The notes under the pieces: generated by a model
Told to the model about the DNA's origin: nothing
The model's database searches: none
The model's input: the letters and a program-made list of their open reading frames with translations, nothing else
In this document: positions 8,452 through 18,100 of the stretch, one piece after another
How positions within the stretch are numbered: position 1 is the first letter of the stretch
Layout: every line of letters begins with the position of its first letter
Assembly (NCBI GenBank): GCA_029237825.1
Contig: JAQZBQ010000008.1
Location: 1-64,000, forward strand
DNA: 64,000 nt
Source: Bacteroidota bacterium
Lineage (GTDB): Bacteria > Bacteroidota > Bacteroidia > B-17B0 > Aurantibacillaceae
Direction: 5' to 3'
Translations under genes and position numbers: made by a program

Positions 8452-8979
8452 ATGGATTCAATCACAATTATTTCTGCAACAAACAGGCCCGACAGTAATA
8501 CTGAAAAAGTGGCCCGTTATTATGCAACGGTGCTGAAAGCAATGGGAGAGGAATCTAATATATTGAGCCTAAAGAATTTACCAGAATCCATACTTCATAG
8601 TGATTTGTATGGACTGCGTTCACCTGAATTTCATAAAATTATTGAAACGTATGTGGAACATCACCAGAAATTTATTTTCATAACCCCGGAGTACAACGGA
8701 AGTTTCGCGGGAATTTTGAAAGTTTTTTTAGATGCCATTCCACCACGCATGTGGATGGATAACAAAGCCTGCCTGGTTGGCGTTTCAACCGGAAGGGCCG
8801 GGAACCTGCGTGGAATGGAGCACCTAACCAATATTTTAAATTACTTGAAAGTGAATGTGTATCATAATAAATTGCCGATCAGCCGTGTGGATACTTTAAT
8901 GGATGGGCTTGGTAATTTGGCGGATGAAGAAACACGGAAAGTTATTGAAACTCAGGTAGCCGGATTTTTAAGGTTTTAA
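8452..8979 (+). CDS. NADPH-dependent FMN reductase family protein
   Basis: A flavodoxin-fold oxidoreductase of 175 residues. It starts with SATNRPDSNTEKVA, the FMN phosphate-binding loop, and carries the hallmark PEYNGSFAGILKVFLD around residue 79. Members reduce FMN, azo compounds, quinones or metals with NAD(P)H; the physiological substrate cannot be read from sequence. The gene stands alone, divergent from the UPF0173 hydrolase and convergent with rnhA. It has a good -7 promoter element just upstream. Confidence 0.85.
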   Translation: MDSITIISATNRPDSNTEKVARYYATVLKAMGEESNILSLKNLPESILHSDLYGLRSPEFHKIIETYVEHHQKFIFITPEYNGSFAGILKVFLDAIPPRMWMDNKACLVGVSTGRAGNLRGMEHLTNILNYLKVNVYHNKLPISRVDTLMDGLGNLADEETRKVIETQVAGFLRF

Positions 8980-9025
8980 ATAAAAATTGGGCTAGTGGTT
9001 CCTGTAACGTTAATCCTCGTTTTAA

Positions 9026-9499
9026 TTACGGTTTTCTTGAAAGCTCATACCCTTCGTCAATGAGTAAATGTTTGCTTTTGCTTGCTGCAACAGCCAATTC
9101 ATCGCAACGGTTGTTTTCCCTGTTGGATGCATGTCCTTTTACCCAAACAAATCGTATGTTATGTTTTGGATGAATCATGAGAAATCGTTTCCAGAGATCC
9201 GCATTGGCTTTATCTTTAAAATTTTTTTTAACCCAACCATGTACCCAGCCTAAGTTAATTGAATCGATTACGTATTTGGAATCGGAATAAACAAAAACCT
9301 CTGAATTTTCTTTTTTTAAGGTCTCCAGCGCAATGATGATGCTTAAAAGTTCCATGCGGTTATTAGTGGTAAGCCGAAAGCCCTGCGACATTTCCTTTCT
9401 CTGGTCTTTATACTTCATTACGATGCCATAGCCTCCGGGGCCAGGGTTTCCGCTACAAGCGCCATCTGTATATATCTCTATTACCGGGTTAGTGATCAC
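9026..9499 (-). CDS. rnhA: Ribonuclease HI
   Basis: RNase HI cuts the RNA strand of RNA-DNA hybrids, clearing R-loops and primers. The 157-residue protein has all catalytic acids: Asp12 (YTDGACSGNPGPGG), Glu50 (NNRMELL), Asp73 (YSDSKYVIDS) and Asp133 (CDELA), with His123 in WVKGHA. The basic handle region WVHGWVKKNF is present, so this is the E. coli-type HI enzyme. It is convergent with the FMN reductase gene. Confidence 0.96.
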   Translation of the reverse strand: MITNPVIEIYTDGACSGNPGPGGYGIVMKYKDQRKEMSQGFRLTTNNRMELLSIIIALETLKKENSEVFVYSDSKYVIDSINLGWVHGWVKKNFKDKANADLWKRFLMIHPKHNIRFVWVKGHASNRENNRCDELAVAASKSKHLLIDEGYELSRKP

Positions 9500-9628
9500 T
9501 TTGGTAAATATACTTTTTTAATTCTTCTGTGTATTGAAATGTAGTATTAAGGAGCTAAAATTAGTGCAGAAAATTGGATTACGGGTGGGCAATTTTTTAT
9601 ATATTTAAAATCTATATACACTCACTCT

Positions 9629-10735
9629 ATGGCAAAGAAATCAGGTAAAAAGGACAAAAGTATTTTCACGCAGCAGTCATTAAATTTTTTAAGAGATTAT
9701 TTGAATAATCCATCACCTACAGGATTTGAAAGTGAAGGGCAGAAAATGTGGTTAAACTACATCAAGCCCTATATTGACGATCATTATGTTGATACGTATG
9801 GTACCGTTGTAGGAATTGTAAATCCTGATGCCCCTTACAAAGTGGTGATTGAAGCGCATGCTGATGAAATTTCATGGTTTGTTCATTACATAACCAAAGA
9901 CGGGTTTATTTACCTTCGCAGGAATGGAGGAAGCGACCATCAGATAGCTCCTTCCAAGCGGGTTAATATTCACACGGAGAAAGGGATTGTGAAGGGAATT
10001 TTTGGTTGGCCTGCTATACATGTACGTGACGCCGCGAAAGAAGAAACGCCAGGGTTGAAAAATATTTTTCTTGATCTTGGATGTAAAAGCGATAAAGAGG
10101 TAGAGGATTTGGGAGTGCATGTAGGCTGCGTTGTGACTTATGATGACGAATTCATGGAGTTGAACAACCGCTATTTTGTTGGCAGGGCATTGGATAATCG
10201 TGTTGGAGGATTTATGATTGCGGAAGTTGCGCGGTTATTAAAAGAGAGTAAAACTAAATTGCCTTTTGGCTTATACATCGTAAATGCGGTTCAGGAAGAA
10301 GTAGGATTGAACGGAGCAACCATGATCGCACATAAGATTAAACCTAACGCGGCCATTATCACAGATGTTTGTCATGATACACAAACGCCAATGATGAATA
10401 AAATTACCAGCGGTGATTTAGCATGCGGTAGAGGGCCGGTGTTATCCTACGGACCAGCTGTACAAAATAATTTACTTAAATTAATTATAGAAGCGGCAAG
10501 GAAAAATGATATTGAATTTCAGCGTCAGGCTGCCAGCAGAAGCACAGGAACTGATACCGACGCATTTGCTTACAGTAATGACGGTGTTGCATCGGCATTA
10601 ATTTCCCTTCCATTGCGTTACATGCATACTACTGTTGAAAGCGTACATAAAGAGGATGTTGAAGATGTGATTAAGCTCATCATTGCTTCATTGAAGAATA
10701 TTAAAAATAACCAGGATTTCAGATACTTGAAATAA
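9629..10735 (+). CDS. M42 family metallopeptidase (aminopeptidase/endoglucanase family)
   Basis: A cytoplasmic di-metal aminopeptidase of the M42 (TET-like) family, 368 residues. Metal ligands and catalytic residues are visible: EAHADE (His ligand), RALDNRVGG (bridging Asp), VQEEVG (general-base and ligand Glu), ITDVCHDT (Asp), and a late MHTTVESVH (His). Members trim N-terminal residues from peptides, often as dodecamers. A lysine-rich N-terminus (AKKSGKKDKS) precedes the fold. The gene has its own 129-base upstream gap and is followed 61 bases later by the GH3-like gene. Confidence 0.92.
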   Translation: MAKKSGKKDKSIFTQQSLNFLRDYLNNPSPTGFESEGQKMWLNYIKPYIDDHYVDTYGTVVGIVNPDAPYKVVIEAHADEISWFVHYITKDGFIYLRRNGGSDHQIAPSKRVNIHTEKGIVKGIFGWPAIHVRDAAKEETPGLKNIFLDLGCKSDKEVEDLGVHVGCVVTYDDEFMELNNRYFVGRALDNRVGGFMIAEVARLLKESKTKLPFGLYIVNAVQEEVGLNGATMIAHKIKPNAAIITDVCHDTQTPMMNKITSGDLACGRGPVLSYGPAVQNNLLKLIIEAARKNDIEFQRQAASRSTGTDTDAFAYSNDGVASALISLPLRYMHTTVESVHKEDVEDVIKLIIASLKNIKNNQDFRYLK

Positions 10736-10796
10736 CTGTTACTTTGAGAATAATGCACTACCGAAGCGTGGTGTATTTTAAAAATTTGATCTGACC

Positions 10797-12332
10797 ATGG
10801 CCATACTCGACTCCATACTAAAAGGCGCTGTTAAATTGGGAAACAAAATTCCAAAGCGTACTGATTATTATGCACAGCAAGTCAAAGTTTTGAAAAAACT
10901 TATGTCGAAGGCTGAGTATACCGCCTTTGGGGAGCATTTTCATTTTACTAAATTATTGCAGCTAAAGGATCCGATTGAAGCATTTCAATCTACTGTGAAA
11001 ATGTATGATTACAGTAGCATCTATAAGGAATGGTGGTACCGGGCCCTTAAAGGTGAACCGTATGTTTGCTGGCCCAATCATATTAAATATTTTGCATTGA
11101 GTTCCGGAACATCCGAGGCAGCAAGCAAATACATTCCGGTTACAAAGGAGATGCTTAAAGCGTTTAAGAGGGGGAGCATCCGGCAATTGGTTGCGCAGGC
11201 CAATTATGATTTTCCGAAAGAGCATTTTTCGAAAGGGATGCTGATGATAGGCGGAAGTACTTTACTGGATTTTAACGGGAGTCATTACTCCGGCGATTTA
11301 AGTGGAATTACCGCTGCAAACATTCCGGTTTGGTTTCAACGGTTTTATAAACCTGGAAAAGAAATTTCGCGGTATAAAGATTGGGAGACCAAACTCTCCG
11401 AGATTGTGAAAAACGCAAAAGATTGGGATATTGGAGTGATTGTAGGCGTGCCTGCCTGGGTGCAGATAATCATGGAACGTGTTATTGAGTATTATCAGGT
11501 AAAAACAATTCACGACATCTGGCCCAATTTAAGAGCTTACGTTCATGCGGGGGTTTCCATTGAACCGTATCGAAAAAGTATTGCGAAGCTTACAGCATTT
11601 CCTCTCATATTTTCTGATACTTATCTTGCTTCTGAAGGATTGATTGCCTATCAGGAGCGCCCAAACCCCCCTCAGGGAATGCGTATGCTGCTTGACAACG
11701 GAATCTTCTATGAATTTGTTCCATTCAATGAAGATAATTTTGACGCCGATGGGAATTTGAAACAAGGCGCTGAGGCACTAACGATTAAAAATGTTGAACT
11801 TGGGAAAGATTATGCTTTGTTATTATCGTCCTGTTCCGGAGCATGGCGTTACCTGATTGGAGATACAATCCGATTTACAGACCTTGATCACGCCGAAATT
11901 GTTATTACAGGAAGAACCAAACATTACCTGAGCTTGTGTGGAGAGCATTTGTCGGTTGAAAATATGAGTAGGGCAATTAAGTTGACGGCGGATGACTTAA
12001 AAATTGAGTTAACTGAGTTTGCTGTAGCCGGTGTGCCGCACGGAACTTTATTTGCGCACCAATGGTATGTTGGTTCGAATAAAAAAGTTTCGGAAGATGA
12101 AATTAAGCTTCGCCTTGATCTTCATTTGAAAGAAATTAATGATGATTACAGAACCGAACGTATTGCCGCCTTGAAGGATATTTATGTTACAGTATTACCT
12201 GATGAAGCATTTATTGATTTTATGGCTACCAAAGGTAAATTGGGTTCGGCTCACAAATTTCCACGCGTTTTAAAAGGCAAGTTATTGGAAGAGTGGCAAG
12301 GATTTATTGCTAATTATAAAAATACGTTTTGA
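10797..12332 (+). CDS. GH3 family acyl-adenylating enzyme homologue
   Basis: A 511-residue member of the GH3 family, named after plant auxin-amino acid synthetases and also found widely in Bacteroidota. It shows the ATP/AMP-binding motif YFALSSGTSEAASKYIP at about residue 99, SDTYLASEG, and a C-terminal domain with ITGRTKHYLSLCGEHLS. By family it should adenylate a carboxylic acid and transfer it to an amine or thiol; the bacterial substrate is unknown. Its stop codon overlaps the start of the LysE-type gene (TTGA), so the two are probably translationally coupled. Confidence 0.88.
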   Translation: MAILDSILKGAVKLGNKIPKRTDYYAQQVKVLKKLMSKAEYTAFGEHFHFTKLLQLKDPIEAFQSTVKMYDYSSIYKEWWYRALKGEPYVCWPNHIKYFALSSGTSEAASKYIPVTKEMLKAFKRGSIRQLVAQANYDFPKEHFSKGMLMIGGSTLLDFNGSHYSGDLSGITAANIPVWFQRFYKPGKEISRYKDWETKLSEIVKNAKDWDIGVIVGVPAWVQIIMERVIEYYQVKTIHDIWPNLRAYVHAGVSIEPYRKSIAKLTAFPLIFSDTYLASEGLIAYQERPNPPQGMRMLLDNGIFYEFVPFNEDNFDADGNLKQGAEALTIKNVELGKDYALLLSSCSGAWRYLIGDTIRFTDLDHAEIVITGRTKHYLSLCGEHLSVENMSRAIKLTADDLKIELTEFAVAGVPHGTLFAHQWYVGSNKKVSEDEIKLRLDLHLKEINDDYRTERIAALKDIYVTVLPDEAFIDFMATKGKLGSAHKFPRVLKGKLLEEWQGFIANYKNTF

Positions 12333-12970
12333 TACTCAGTTTAATATACCAGGCAATAGTCATCATTTTACTCCTGACGTTTTCGTTTGGTCCGGCGTTT
12401 TTTGCTTTAATTAATACAGGCATTAAGTTCGGGTACAAGACCGGAGCGTTTCTGGCACTTGGTGTGATTTTGAGCGATTTGTTTTTGTGTGTTCTGGTAT
12501 GCTTGCTCGTTCATTTTGGAATGGCAAACCTTCTCCACTCAGAAAAAACTCAGACATTTTTTGCAATCATTGGCGGCATTATCCTGATTGTTTTTGGCGC
12601 ATTCTTTTTCAAAAAGCATTCCGTAAAGATGGATGAAACTATCGATATCGAAAACCAGTTGCCGAGTCCGCGCCTAATGATTCTTAAAGGTTTTTTTCTG
12701 AACCTGTTCAATCCAACGGTATGGTTGTTATGGCTTGCCAACGTGACCGCGATTAGCAAAACATTCGAATACTCTATTTTAAAAATGCTTTTGTTTTTCA
12801 GCCTGGTTTTAGCGGCTGTTTTATTTGTTGAACTGTTTAAGGTTAAACTTGCCGGAAAGATCAAGCATTACCTCACTGACAAGATTATGACTGGCGTGAA
12901 TTATCTGACTGGAACCGCACTGATTATTTTCGGAATCATTTTAATTTATAACCATTATTTCCATACATAA
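12329..12970 (+). CDS. LysE/RhtB family amino-acid exporter
   Basis: A 213-residue inner-membrane protein with about six hydrophobic segments, of the LysE translocator family. The first segment carries FSFGPAFFALINTGIKFG, the usual glycine/proline signature, and LFNPTVWLLWLANV occurs mid-protein. Members export amino acids such as lysine, threonine or homoserine lactone; the substrate is open. The start is a TTG sharing bases with the GH3 stop codon (TTGA overlap). The next gene starts on the base right after its stop. Confidence 0.85.
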   Translation: MILSLIYQAIVIILLLTFSFGPAFFALINTGIKFGYKTGAFLALGVILSDLFLCVLVCLLVHFGMANLLHSEKTQTFFAIIGGIILIVFGAFFFKKHSVKMDETIDIENQLPSPRLMILKGFFLNLFNPTVWLLWLANVTAISKTFEYSILKMLLFFSLVLAAVLFVELFKVKLAGKIKHYLTDKIMTGVNYLTGTALIIFGIILIYNHYFHT

Positions 12971-13243
12971 ATGGCGGGAACATTTGACGAGTTGAGAAAA
13001 AAACTGGAAGAGAACATTACGTCCTTCCCCTACATCTACATGTTTAAGTTTATTGTTAAATCAGACAACAAGGCGATGGCCTTAGTGGAAGTGATTTTTG
13101 ACAGTGACGCGGATATAATCCAGAAGCAATCTTCTAACGGAAACTATATCAGTATTACTGTAAAGCAGGTAGTGTTAAGCGTGGATGAGATCATTTCTAT
13201 TTATGAAAAAGCAGCCGCCATTGAAGGCGTAATATCACTGTAA
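12971..13243 (+). CDS. DUF493 (YbeD-like) family protein
   Basis: A 90-residue protein of the DUF493/YbeD family, with an ACT-like small alpha-beta fold. The pattern FPYIYMFKFIV, then SSNGNYISITVKQVVLSVDEIISIYEKAAAIEGV split by a loop, is typical. E. coli YbeD lies beside lipB, but no lipoate gene is seen here, so the role is open. It starts directly after the exporter stop and its own stop overlaps the epimerase start (TAATG), indicating a single transcript. Confidence 0.82.
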   Translation: MAGTFDELRKKLEENITSFPYIYMFKFIVKSDNKAMALVEVIFDSDADIIQKQSSNGNYISITVKQVVLSVDEIISIYEKAAAIEGVISL

Positions 13244-14118
13244 TGAAAATATATCAATTAAAAAACGAGGAATTCACCGTAAAAGTAAAGTCTTTCGGTG
13301 CAGAATTATGTTCAGCGATTTCCGAAAAAACACACATAGAATACATTTGGCAGGCCGATCCGGGAATCTGGCCAAGGCATGCTCCAAATTTATTCCCTAT
13401 CGTAGGTAAATTAAAAGGTGGTCAGTTTACGTATGAATACGCTTTTTATAAATTACCACAACATGGTTTTGCCCGGGATAATGAATTTGTTTGCATTGAA
13501 GAGACTCCCGACTCCCTTACATTCGAACTAACTGCTAATGAAAATTTGCTCGAAGTGTTCCCCTTTCATTTTAGTTTCCAGGTAACCTACCGCCTAAAGG
13601 GTAACCGCATTGATGTTATTTACTCTGTATTTAATCCGGATAATAAGGACTTAATGTTTTCAGTGGGGGCACATCCCGCATTTAATTGCCCTTTGCAGCC
13701 TAACGAATCATTTGAAGATTATGAATTGGTTTTTCCGCATAAAGATTCATTGACAGTTCATACGCTGAACGATGGTTTAATTACACGCCATACTAAAGAA
13801 TTACAATTAGCCAATAACCGGTTAAAAATATCTACCCAGTTGTTTGATAATGATGCATTGGTTTGCATGGATAAGCAAATTGAAGAAGTAAAACTCGTTT
13901 CCACGCTTAGTAAACATGGCGTTTCCGTTATCTCGAAAGATTGGCCGTTTTACGGGATATGGACAAAAAAAGGAGCTCGCCGTTTCGTTTGCCTTGAACC
14001 ATGGTATGGCATTGCAGATAGCGAGGATATGATGGACACATTGGAAAAGAAAATCGGCATCATTAAACTGTCACCAGGACAAACTTTTGAGTGCTCGTTT
14101 GAAATTGCATTATTTTAA
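13243..14118 (+). CDS. Aldose 1-epimerase family protein (LacX-like)
   Basis: A galactose-mutarotase-fold enzyme of 291 residues in the LacX-like branch. It interconverts sugar anomers in the cytoplasm; the exact sugar is unclear. Visible motifs include the start FTVKVKSFGAELCSA, WPRHAPNLFPIVGKL around residue 43, HGFARDNEF, and VGAHPAFNCP, whose histidine is a conserved active-site residue. CLEPWYGIAD near the end completes the set. It overlaps the DUF493 gene by one base and is followed within two bases by the sulfatase start. Confidence 0.88.
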   Translation: MKIYQLKNEEFTVKVKSFGAELCSAISEKTHIEYIWQADPGIWPRHAPNLFPIVGKLKGGQFTYEYAFYKLPQHGFARDNEFVCIEETPDSLTFELTANENLLEVFPFHFSFQVTYRLKGNRIDVIYSVFNPDNKDLMFSVGAHPAFNCPLQPNESFEDYELVFPHKDSLTVHTLNDGLITRHTKELQLANNRLKISTQLFDNDALVCMDKQIEEVKLVSTLSKHGVSVISKDWPFYGIWTKKGARRFVCLEPWYGIADSEDMMDTLEKKIGIIKLSPGQTFECSFEIALF

Positions 14119-14119
14119 A

Positions 14120-15985
14120 ATGGCCCGATTTCATAAAACAATTTTTTTATTCAAACTGTTAGGGATCCTTTTGGCATTTCTGCTTATTCACAGGATTATT
14201 TTCATGATCATTTTTTTTGATCAGTTTGCTTGTGTACCTTTTATCGAGTTTATAAAGGCTTTTCTTATTGGGTTTCTAACCGATTCGATTGCGCTTCTTT
14301 ATTTTTTATTACCCATGTGGCTTGTCCTTTTGTTTTTCGATGCACAGAAAAGATGGGTGAGGGGTTTCGCGCTCATATGGTTTGGTTTTGGTTTTACGCT
14401 CATTAACATCTTAAACTTATCGGATATCGGATATTTCCCTGTTACCAAGAAAAGAATGGGGGGCGAATTAATTGATATTTTGCCAGAAGTGCCGGCCTTA
14501 TTAGTTTCGTATTTAAAGGATTACTGGTACCTTCTTGTATTGCTGATAGTGTTTATTGCCGCCGCTTTTTTTATTTTCCGAAGCCAGTTACGACAGTATA
14601 AGTCGGTTTCTCAGCCGTCAAGGATTAAACTGTTGGATTTTTTAATAGTGCTCTTCTTATTCGGATCAATTATGAGGGGCGGTTATGGTACCAGGCCATT
14701 TATGCCCTTCGATATTCCTTCTCTCGTTGATTCAAGATTGCAATGGCTTGCCAGTAATACGCCCTTCCAATTCCTCCATACCTTGAAAAATGAGACTATC
14801 CGTGTTGAAACCTACTTTGAACAAAAAGAGGCTGAACACATCATTGGCTTTGAAAAACAATTCAAGTCGGGGGGATTTAAAAAGAAAAATGTCCTGTTTA
14901 TTATACTGGAAAGTTTTTGTACGGAGCGTATTGGGCTATTAAGTCCTAAGATAAAAGGATACACCCCTTTTATGGATTCGTTATTAGCAAATGCGCGTAC
15001 CTATCCTTTTGGAATGGCCAACGGACGAATGACCATTGATGCCCTTCCCTCCATTTTGTCCGGTATACCCGCTTTTATGGAAAAAAACTACTGTTATTCA
15101 AATTATAATAATAATACGGTGAATGCAATTTCTTCTTTATTAGAGAAAGAAGGTTACAGCAACGCTTTTTTTTATGGAGGATTAAAAACAACTTTCGGTT
15201 TTGAAAATTTCATGAATATTAATTTCACGAAAAATTATTATGATCAGGAAGATTACAACAGTGAGTATGAAAATACCGGGTGGGGTGTAGACGATCACTT
15301 ATTTCTACCGTTTGTGGCAGGGAAGCTGAAGGAATTGAAGCAACCCTTTTGTGCCTCTTTATTAACCCTGTCCTTGCATCATCCTTTCCCAGTTCCTGAA
15401 CCATACCGTACTTTGTTAGACACTATTAAAGATCCTATCCGGAAAAGTATTAAGTATACAGACCTTTCCCTCCAGTTATTTTTTGCTAAGATTAAGCAGG
15501 AAGACTGGTTTAAGAATTCTATCATTGCAATTTCGGCAGATCATACTTCGGATGGCTTGAACCTTTTAGAGTGCAATACGATAAATGCGTTTTCAGTACC
15601 TATTTCGTTTTTAGCTGTAGGAGATACTTCATTTAATAAAATTCAACAGCAATCTATTTCTCAAATTGATATGTATCCCACAGTATTAGATTACCTTGGA
15701 TATGATAAGCCTTTCGGTTCGCTGGGTAAATCGGCTTTATCTGATCCTCATCCAACAGTTCAGTATAGTGGTAACGGTGTTTTTTATATTTATGATCACC
15801 CATACCAATTGGAATACGATAATAATACCCATAAAGCAAACAATTTACTTAGGTTCAACAGCGACAGAACAGTAACATCCATTAGTTTAGGGGGTGAGAA
15901 TAAAGCGATCTCCGAGGACCTGATCCGCCGGGTGAAAGCTTATATTCAGGTGTTTAGTTACCGTATAAACAAGAATCAGTTTTAA
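14120..15985 (+). CDS. LTA synthase family sulfatase / phosphotransferase
   Basis: A 621-residue inner-membrane protein with about five N-terminal membrane helices (to about residue 195) and an extracytoplasmic alkaline-phosphatase-superfamily domain. Visible pieces are NVLFIILESFCTERIG (metal-binding Glu), NGRMTIDALPSIL with the likely catalytic Thr, WGVDDHLFLP, SLHHPFPVP and AISADHTSDG. In Gram-negatives such proteins usually transfer phosphoglycerol or phosphoethanolamine onto glycans. I chose the ATG at 14120 (MARFHKTIF); a longer frame from a TTG overlaps the preceding gene. The neighbouring sugar and heptose genes suggest work on surface glycan. Confidence 0.88.
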   Translation: MARFHKTIFLFKLLGILLAFLLIHRIIFMIIFFDQFACVPFIEFIKAFLIGFLTDSIALLYFLLPMWLVLLFFDAQKRWVRGFALIWFGFGFTLINILNLSDIGYFPVTKKRMGGELIDILPEVPALLVSYLKDYWYLLVLLIVFIAAAFFIFRSQLRQYKSVSQPSRIKLLDFLIVLFLFGSIMRGGYGTRPFMPFDIPSLVDSRLQWLASNTPFQFLHTLKNETIRVETYFEQKEAEHIIGFEKQFKSGGFKKKNVLFIILESFCTERIGLLSPKIKGYTPFMDSLLANARTYPFGMANGRMTIDALPSILSGIPAFMEKNYCYSNYNNNTVNAISSLLEKEGYSNAFFYGGLKTTFGFENFMNINFTKNYYDQEDYNSEYENTGWGVDDHLFLPFVAGKLKELKQPFCASLLTLSLHHPFPVPEPYRTLLDTIKDPIRKSIKYTDLSLQLFFAKIKQEDWFKNSIIAISADHTSDGLNLLECNTINAFSVPISFLAVGDTSFNKIQQQSISQIDMYPTVLDYLGYDKPFGSLGKSALSDPHPTVQYSGNGVFYIYDHPYQLEYDNNTHKANNLLRFNSDRTVTSISLGGENKAISEDLIRRVKAYIQVFSYRINKNQF

Positions 15986-15990
15986 AATCG

Positions 15991-18006
15991 ATGAAATTGA
16001 GCATTAAAGATTTAAGCGTGGTGTTTGTTTTACTGACGTTTGGTTTTTTGTTCCATATTAAGGACTTAAACGAAATTCCCCAATATAAACACTGCTGGGC
16101 GCAAAGTGACCGTTACGCCATAGCACTTGGATTTATTAATAACGGTGGGGATTTTTTTCATCCTGAATCGTTTGTTTTTAATAAGCAGTTTCCTGGCGAT
16201 TTCAGGCAGGTGTGGGACGATACCATCACTGCTGTGGATTTTCCTATACATGATTATTTAGTTTCCTGGATCATGCGTCTTTTTAATTCAACTGATCCGT
16301 GGTGTTTTCGCTTGTATACGTTATTGTATAGTTTAACAGGGCTTTATTATTTGTACAAGTTTACTACCTTATTTACCACTTCACTTTTTAAATCCTTTGC
16401 AGTTCTAGGTTTTGGGATTGCTACTCCGGTTTTTCTTTATTTTCAGAATGGATTTCTTCCTACGGTACCTTCCCTTGCAAATTGCATGATAGCGTTGTTT
16501 TTTCTTTTCCGGCATTTTAAATTCGGGTTACGTAAAGATTATGTGATCGCTTTTTCTTTTCTTACCCTTGCAGTGTTGGCACGGTTGCCATTTGCAATTC
16601 TTTTAGTGGCCTGTATTTGCCTTGAACTTGTTTTGTGGATGAAAATGAAAAGAACGGATGGGTTTAAGTGGTTAACGATTGTTACTTCGATTGGGTTTAT
16701 TATTGGTTACTATTTTTATAACCATTATTTGAGGTCAAAATATGGGTCGTTGTTTTTAGATCATATTGTGCCGGCTCCCACATTATCCGATTTAGGGGAT
16801 TATGTGAAGACGACGGTTGATTCCTGGAAATTTATTTATTATACACCGGTTCATTATCTCGTTTTTGCTGGGGCGGGCATTTTTTTTATGGTGTATTGGA
16901 TGCAAAAGCGGCAACTTCCGTACTTATCAAAAATGCTCTTGCTGTTAACTGTTATTTTTTTATTTGGATGTTTCCTGTATTATTTACTCATGGCTTTTCA
17001 ATTTTTATGTCACGATTATTATTTTCTCGATTCTTATTATCTACCGGTGCTCTGTTTATTCTTTATTTTTATTCTTCATTCGCCTTCATTTAAAAGCAAA
17101 CATTTAAATCATATGTTGAAATTTGGCGCTGTGTTAGTCTTTGTTCCTGCATTTATGTATTCTGCGCATAGTTTGAAAGATTACCGGAAATCTTTTGAAA
17201 ATGAGCAAACGACTGCCGTAAACTTTGATCAGTCCTCCGCTTTTCTGGATTCTCTCACTATTCCATCGACGGCAAAAATATTAGTGATTGCACCCGACGG
17301 CCCGAACAATCCGTTTTTACATTTGAGACGTAAGGGCTATGCAGTTATTTTTCCAAATAAAGAGAAGTTGGACGAAGCTCTTAAATGGCCGTTTGATTTT
17401 GTAGTATTGGAAAATTCAAAACTTATTCCAAATGTGTTGCACGCACATCCAGATATCCATCATTCGTTAAAGCGTTTGTCTACCAACGGTAAGATTACTG
17501 TTTTTGAACGCCTACCGTCTGGTAGTAGTGAGGGTCTCGATGAGTTTCTTAATTTAAAATCAATGAGCTTATTGTTAAATTCAGTTCTCCGTCTGGATTC
17601 TGTTAGTGATGAATTTTCCGCGATTCAAACTTCGGTAAATCCTTTAACCGGAAAGTTATCCGGGTTTGTTGGACCTGAAACAGAATATGCCTTGTCTTTC
17701 AAAGTGAGGAACTTGTCGGCACTAAATCAAAAATCAAGTGTGATTAAAATCCGGTCCCATTTCGGAAGCGTAAACAAATTGAATGATTGTATAGTAACTG
17801 TGAGTATCGATAGTAAGGGAAAGAACCTTGGATTTTTTGTACACGATTTGAACAGCCTTGTTAAACCAGGCAGCTGGAACCCACATGATGTGTTGTTTGC
17901 TTTGCCAAAAATTCGTGAGGAGGAATTTGAGCTTTCTGTTTTTATATGGAATAAAGGGAAGAACAGCTTATATTATGATCATTTTGAATTGAAAATATAT
18001 CAATAG
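15991..18006 (+). CDS. Membrane glycosyltransferase, GT-C/ArnT-like
   Basis: A 671-residue multi-pass protein resembling family 39-type glycosyltransferases, which use lipid-linked sugars on the outer side of the inner membrane. The N-terminal helix is followed by a luminal loop with WAQSDRYAIALGF and DFPIHDYLVSWIMRLF, comparable to the acidic catalytic loop of GT-C enzymes. About ten hydrophobic segments extend to residue 395, then a soluble C-terminal domain of some 270 residues without membrane segments follows. That tail is not one I recognise. The gene starts five bases after the sulfatase stop, so it probably shares its transcript. Confidence 0.7.
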   Translation: MKLSIKDLSVVFVLLTFGFLFHIKDLNEIPQYKHCWAQSDRYAIALGFINNGGDFFHPESFVFNKQFPGDFRQVWDDTITAVDFPIHDYLVSWIMRLFNSTDPWCFRLYTLLYSLTGLYYLYKFTTLFTTSLFKSFAVLGFGIATPVFLYFQNGFLPTVPSLANCMIALFFLFRHFKFGLRKDYVIAFSFLTLAVLARLPFAILLVACICLELVLWMKMKRTDGFKWLTIVTSIGFIIGYYFYNHYLRSKYGSLFLDHIVPAPTLSDLGDYVKTTVDSWKFIYYTPVHYLVFAGAGIFFMVYWMQKRQLPYLSKMLLLLTVIFLFGCFLYYLLMAFQFLCHDYYFLDSYYLPVLCLFFIFILHSPSFKSKHLNHMLKFGAVLVFVPAFMYSAHSLKDYRKSFENEQTTAVNFDQSSAFLDSLTIPSTAKILVIAPDGPNNPFLHLRRKGYAVIFPNKEKLDEALKWPFDFVVLENSKLIPNVLHAHPDIHHSLKRLSTNGKITVFERLPSGSSEGLDEFLNLKSMSLLLNSVLRLDSVSDEFSAIQTSVNPLTGKLSGFVGPETEYALSFKVRNLSALNQKSSVIKIRSHFGSVNKLNDCIVTVSIDSKGKNLGFFVHDLNSLVKPGSWNPHDVLFALPKIREEEFELSVFIWNKGKNSLYYDHFELKIYQ

Positions 18007-18100
18007 TAGTTTGAAAGGCTGCTGTCCCAATTGTTTGTTTTTTTAAGGGATAAGCTGATTTTTATTAAATTTATACTTTATAAAAAATTCAAATCTTAAA

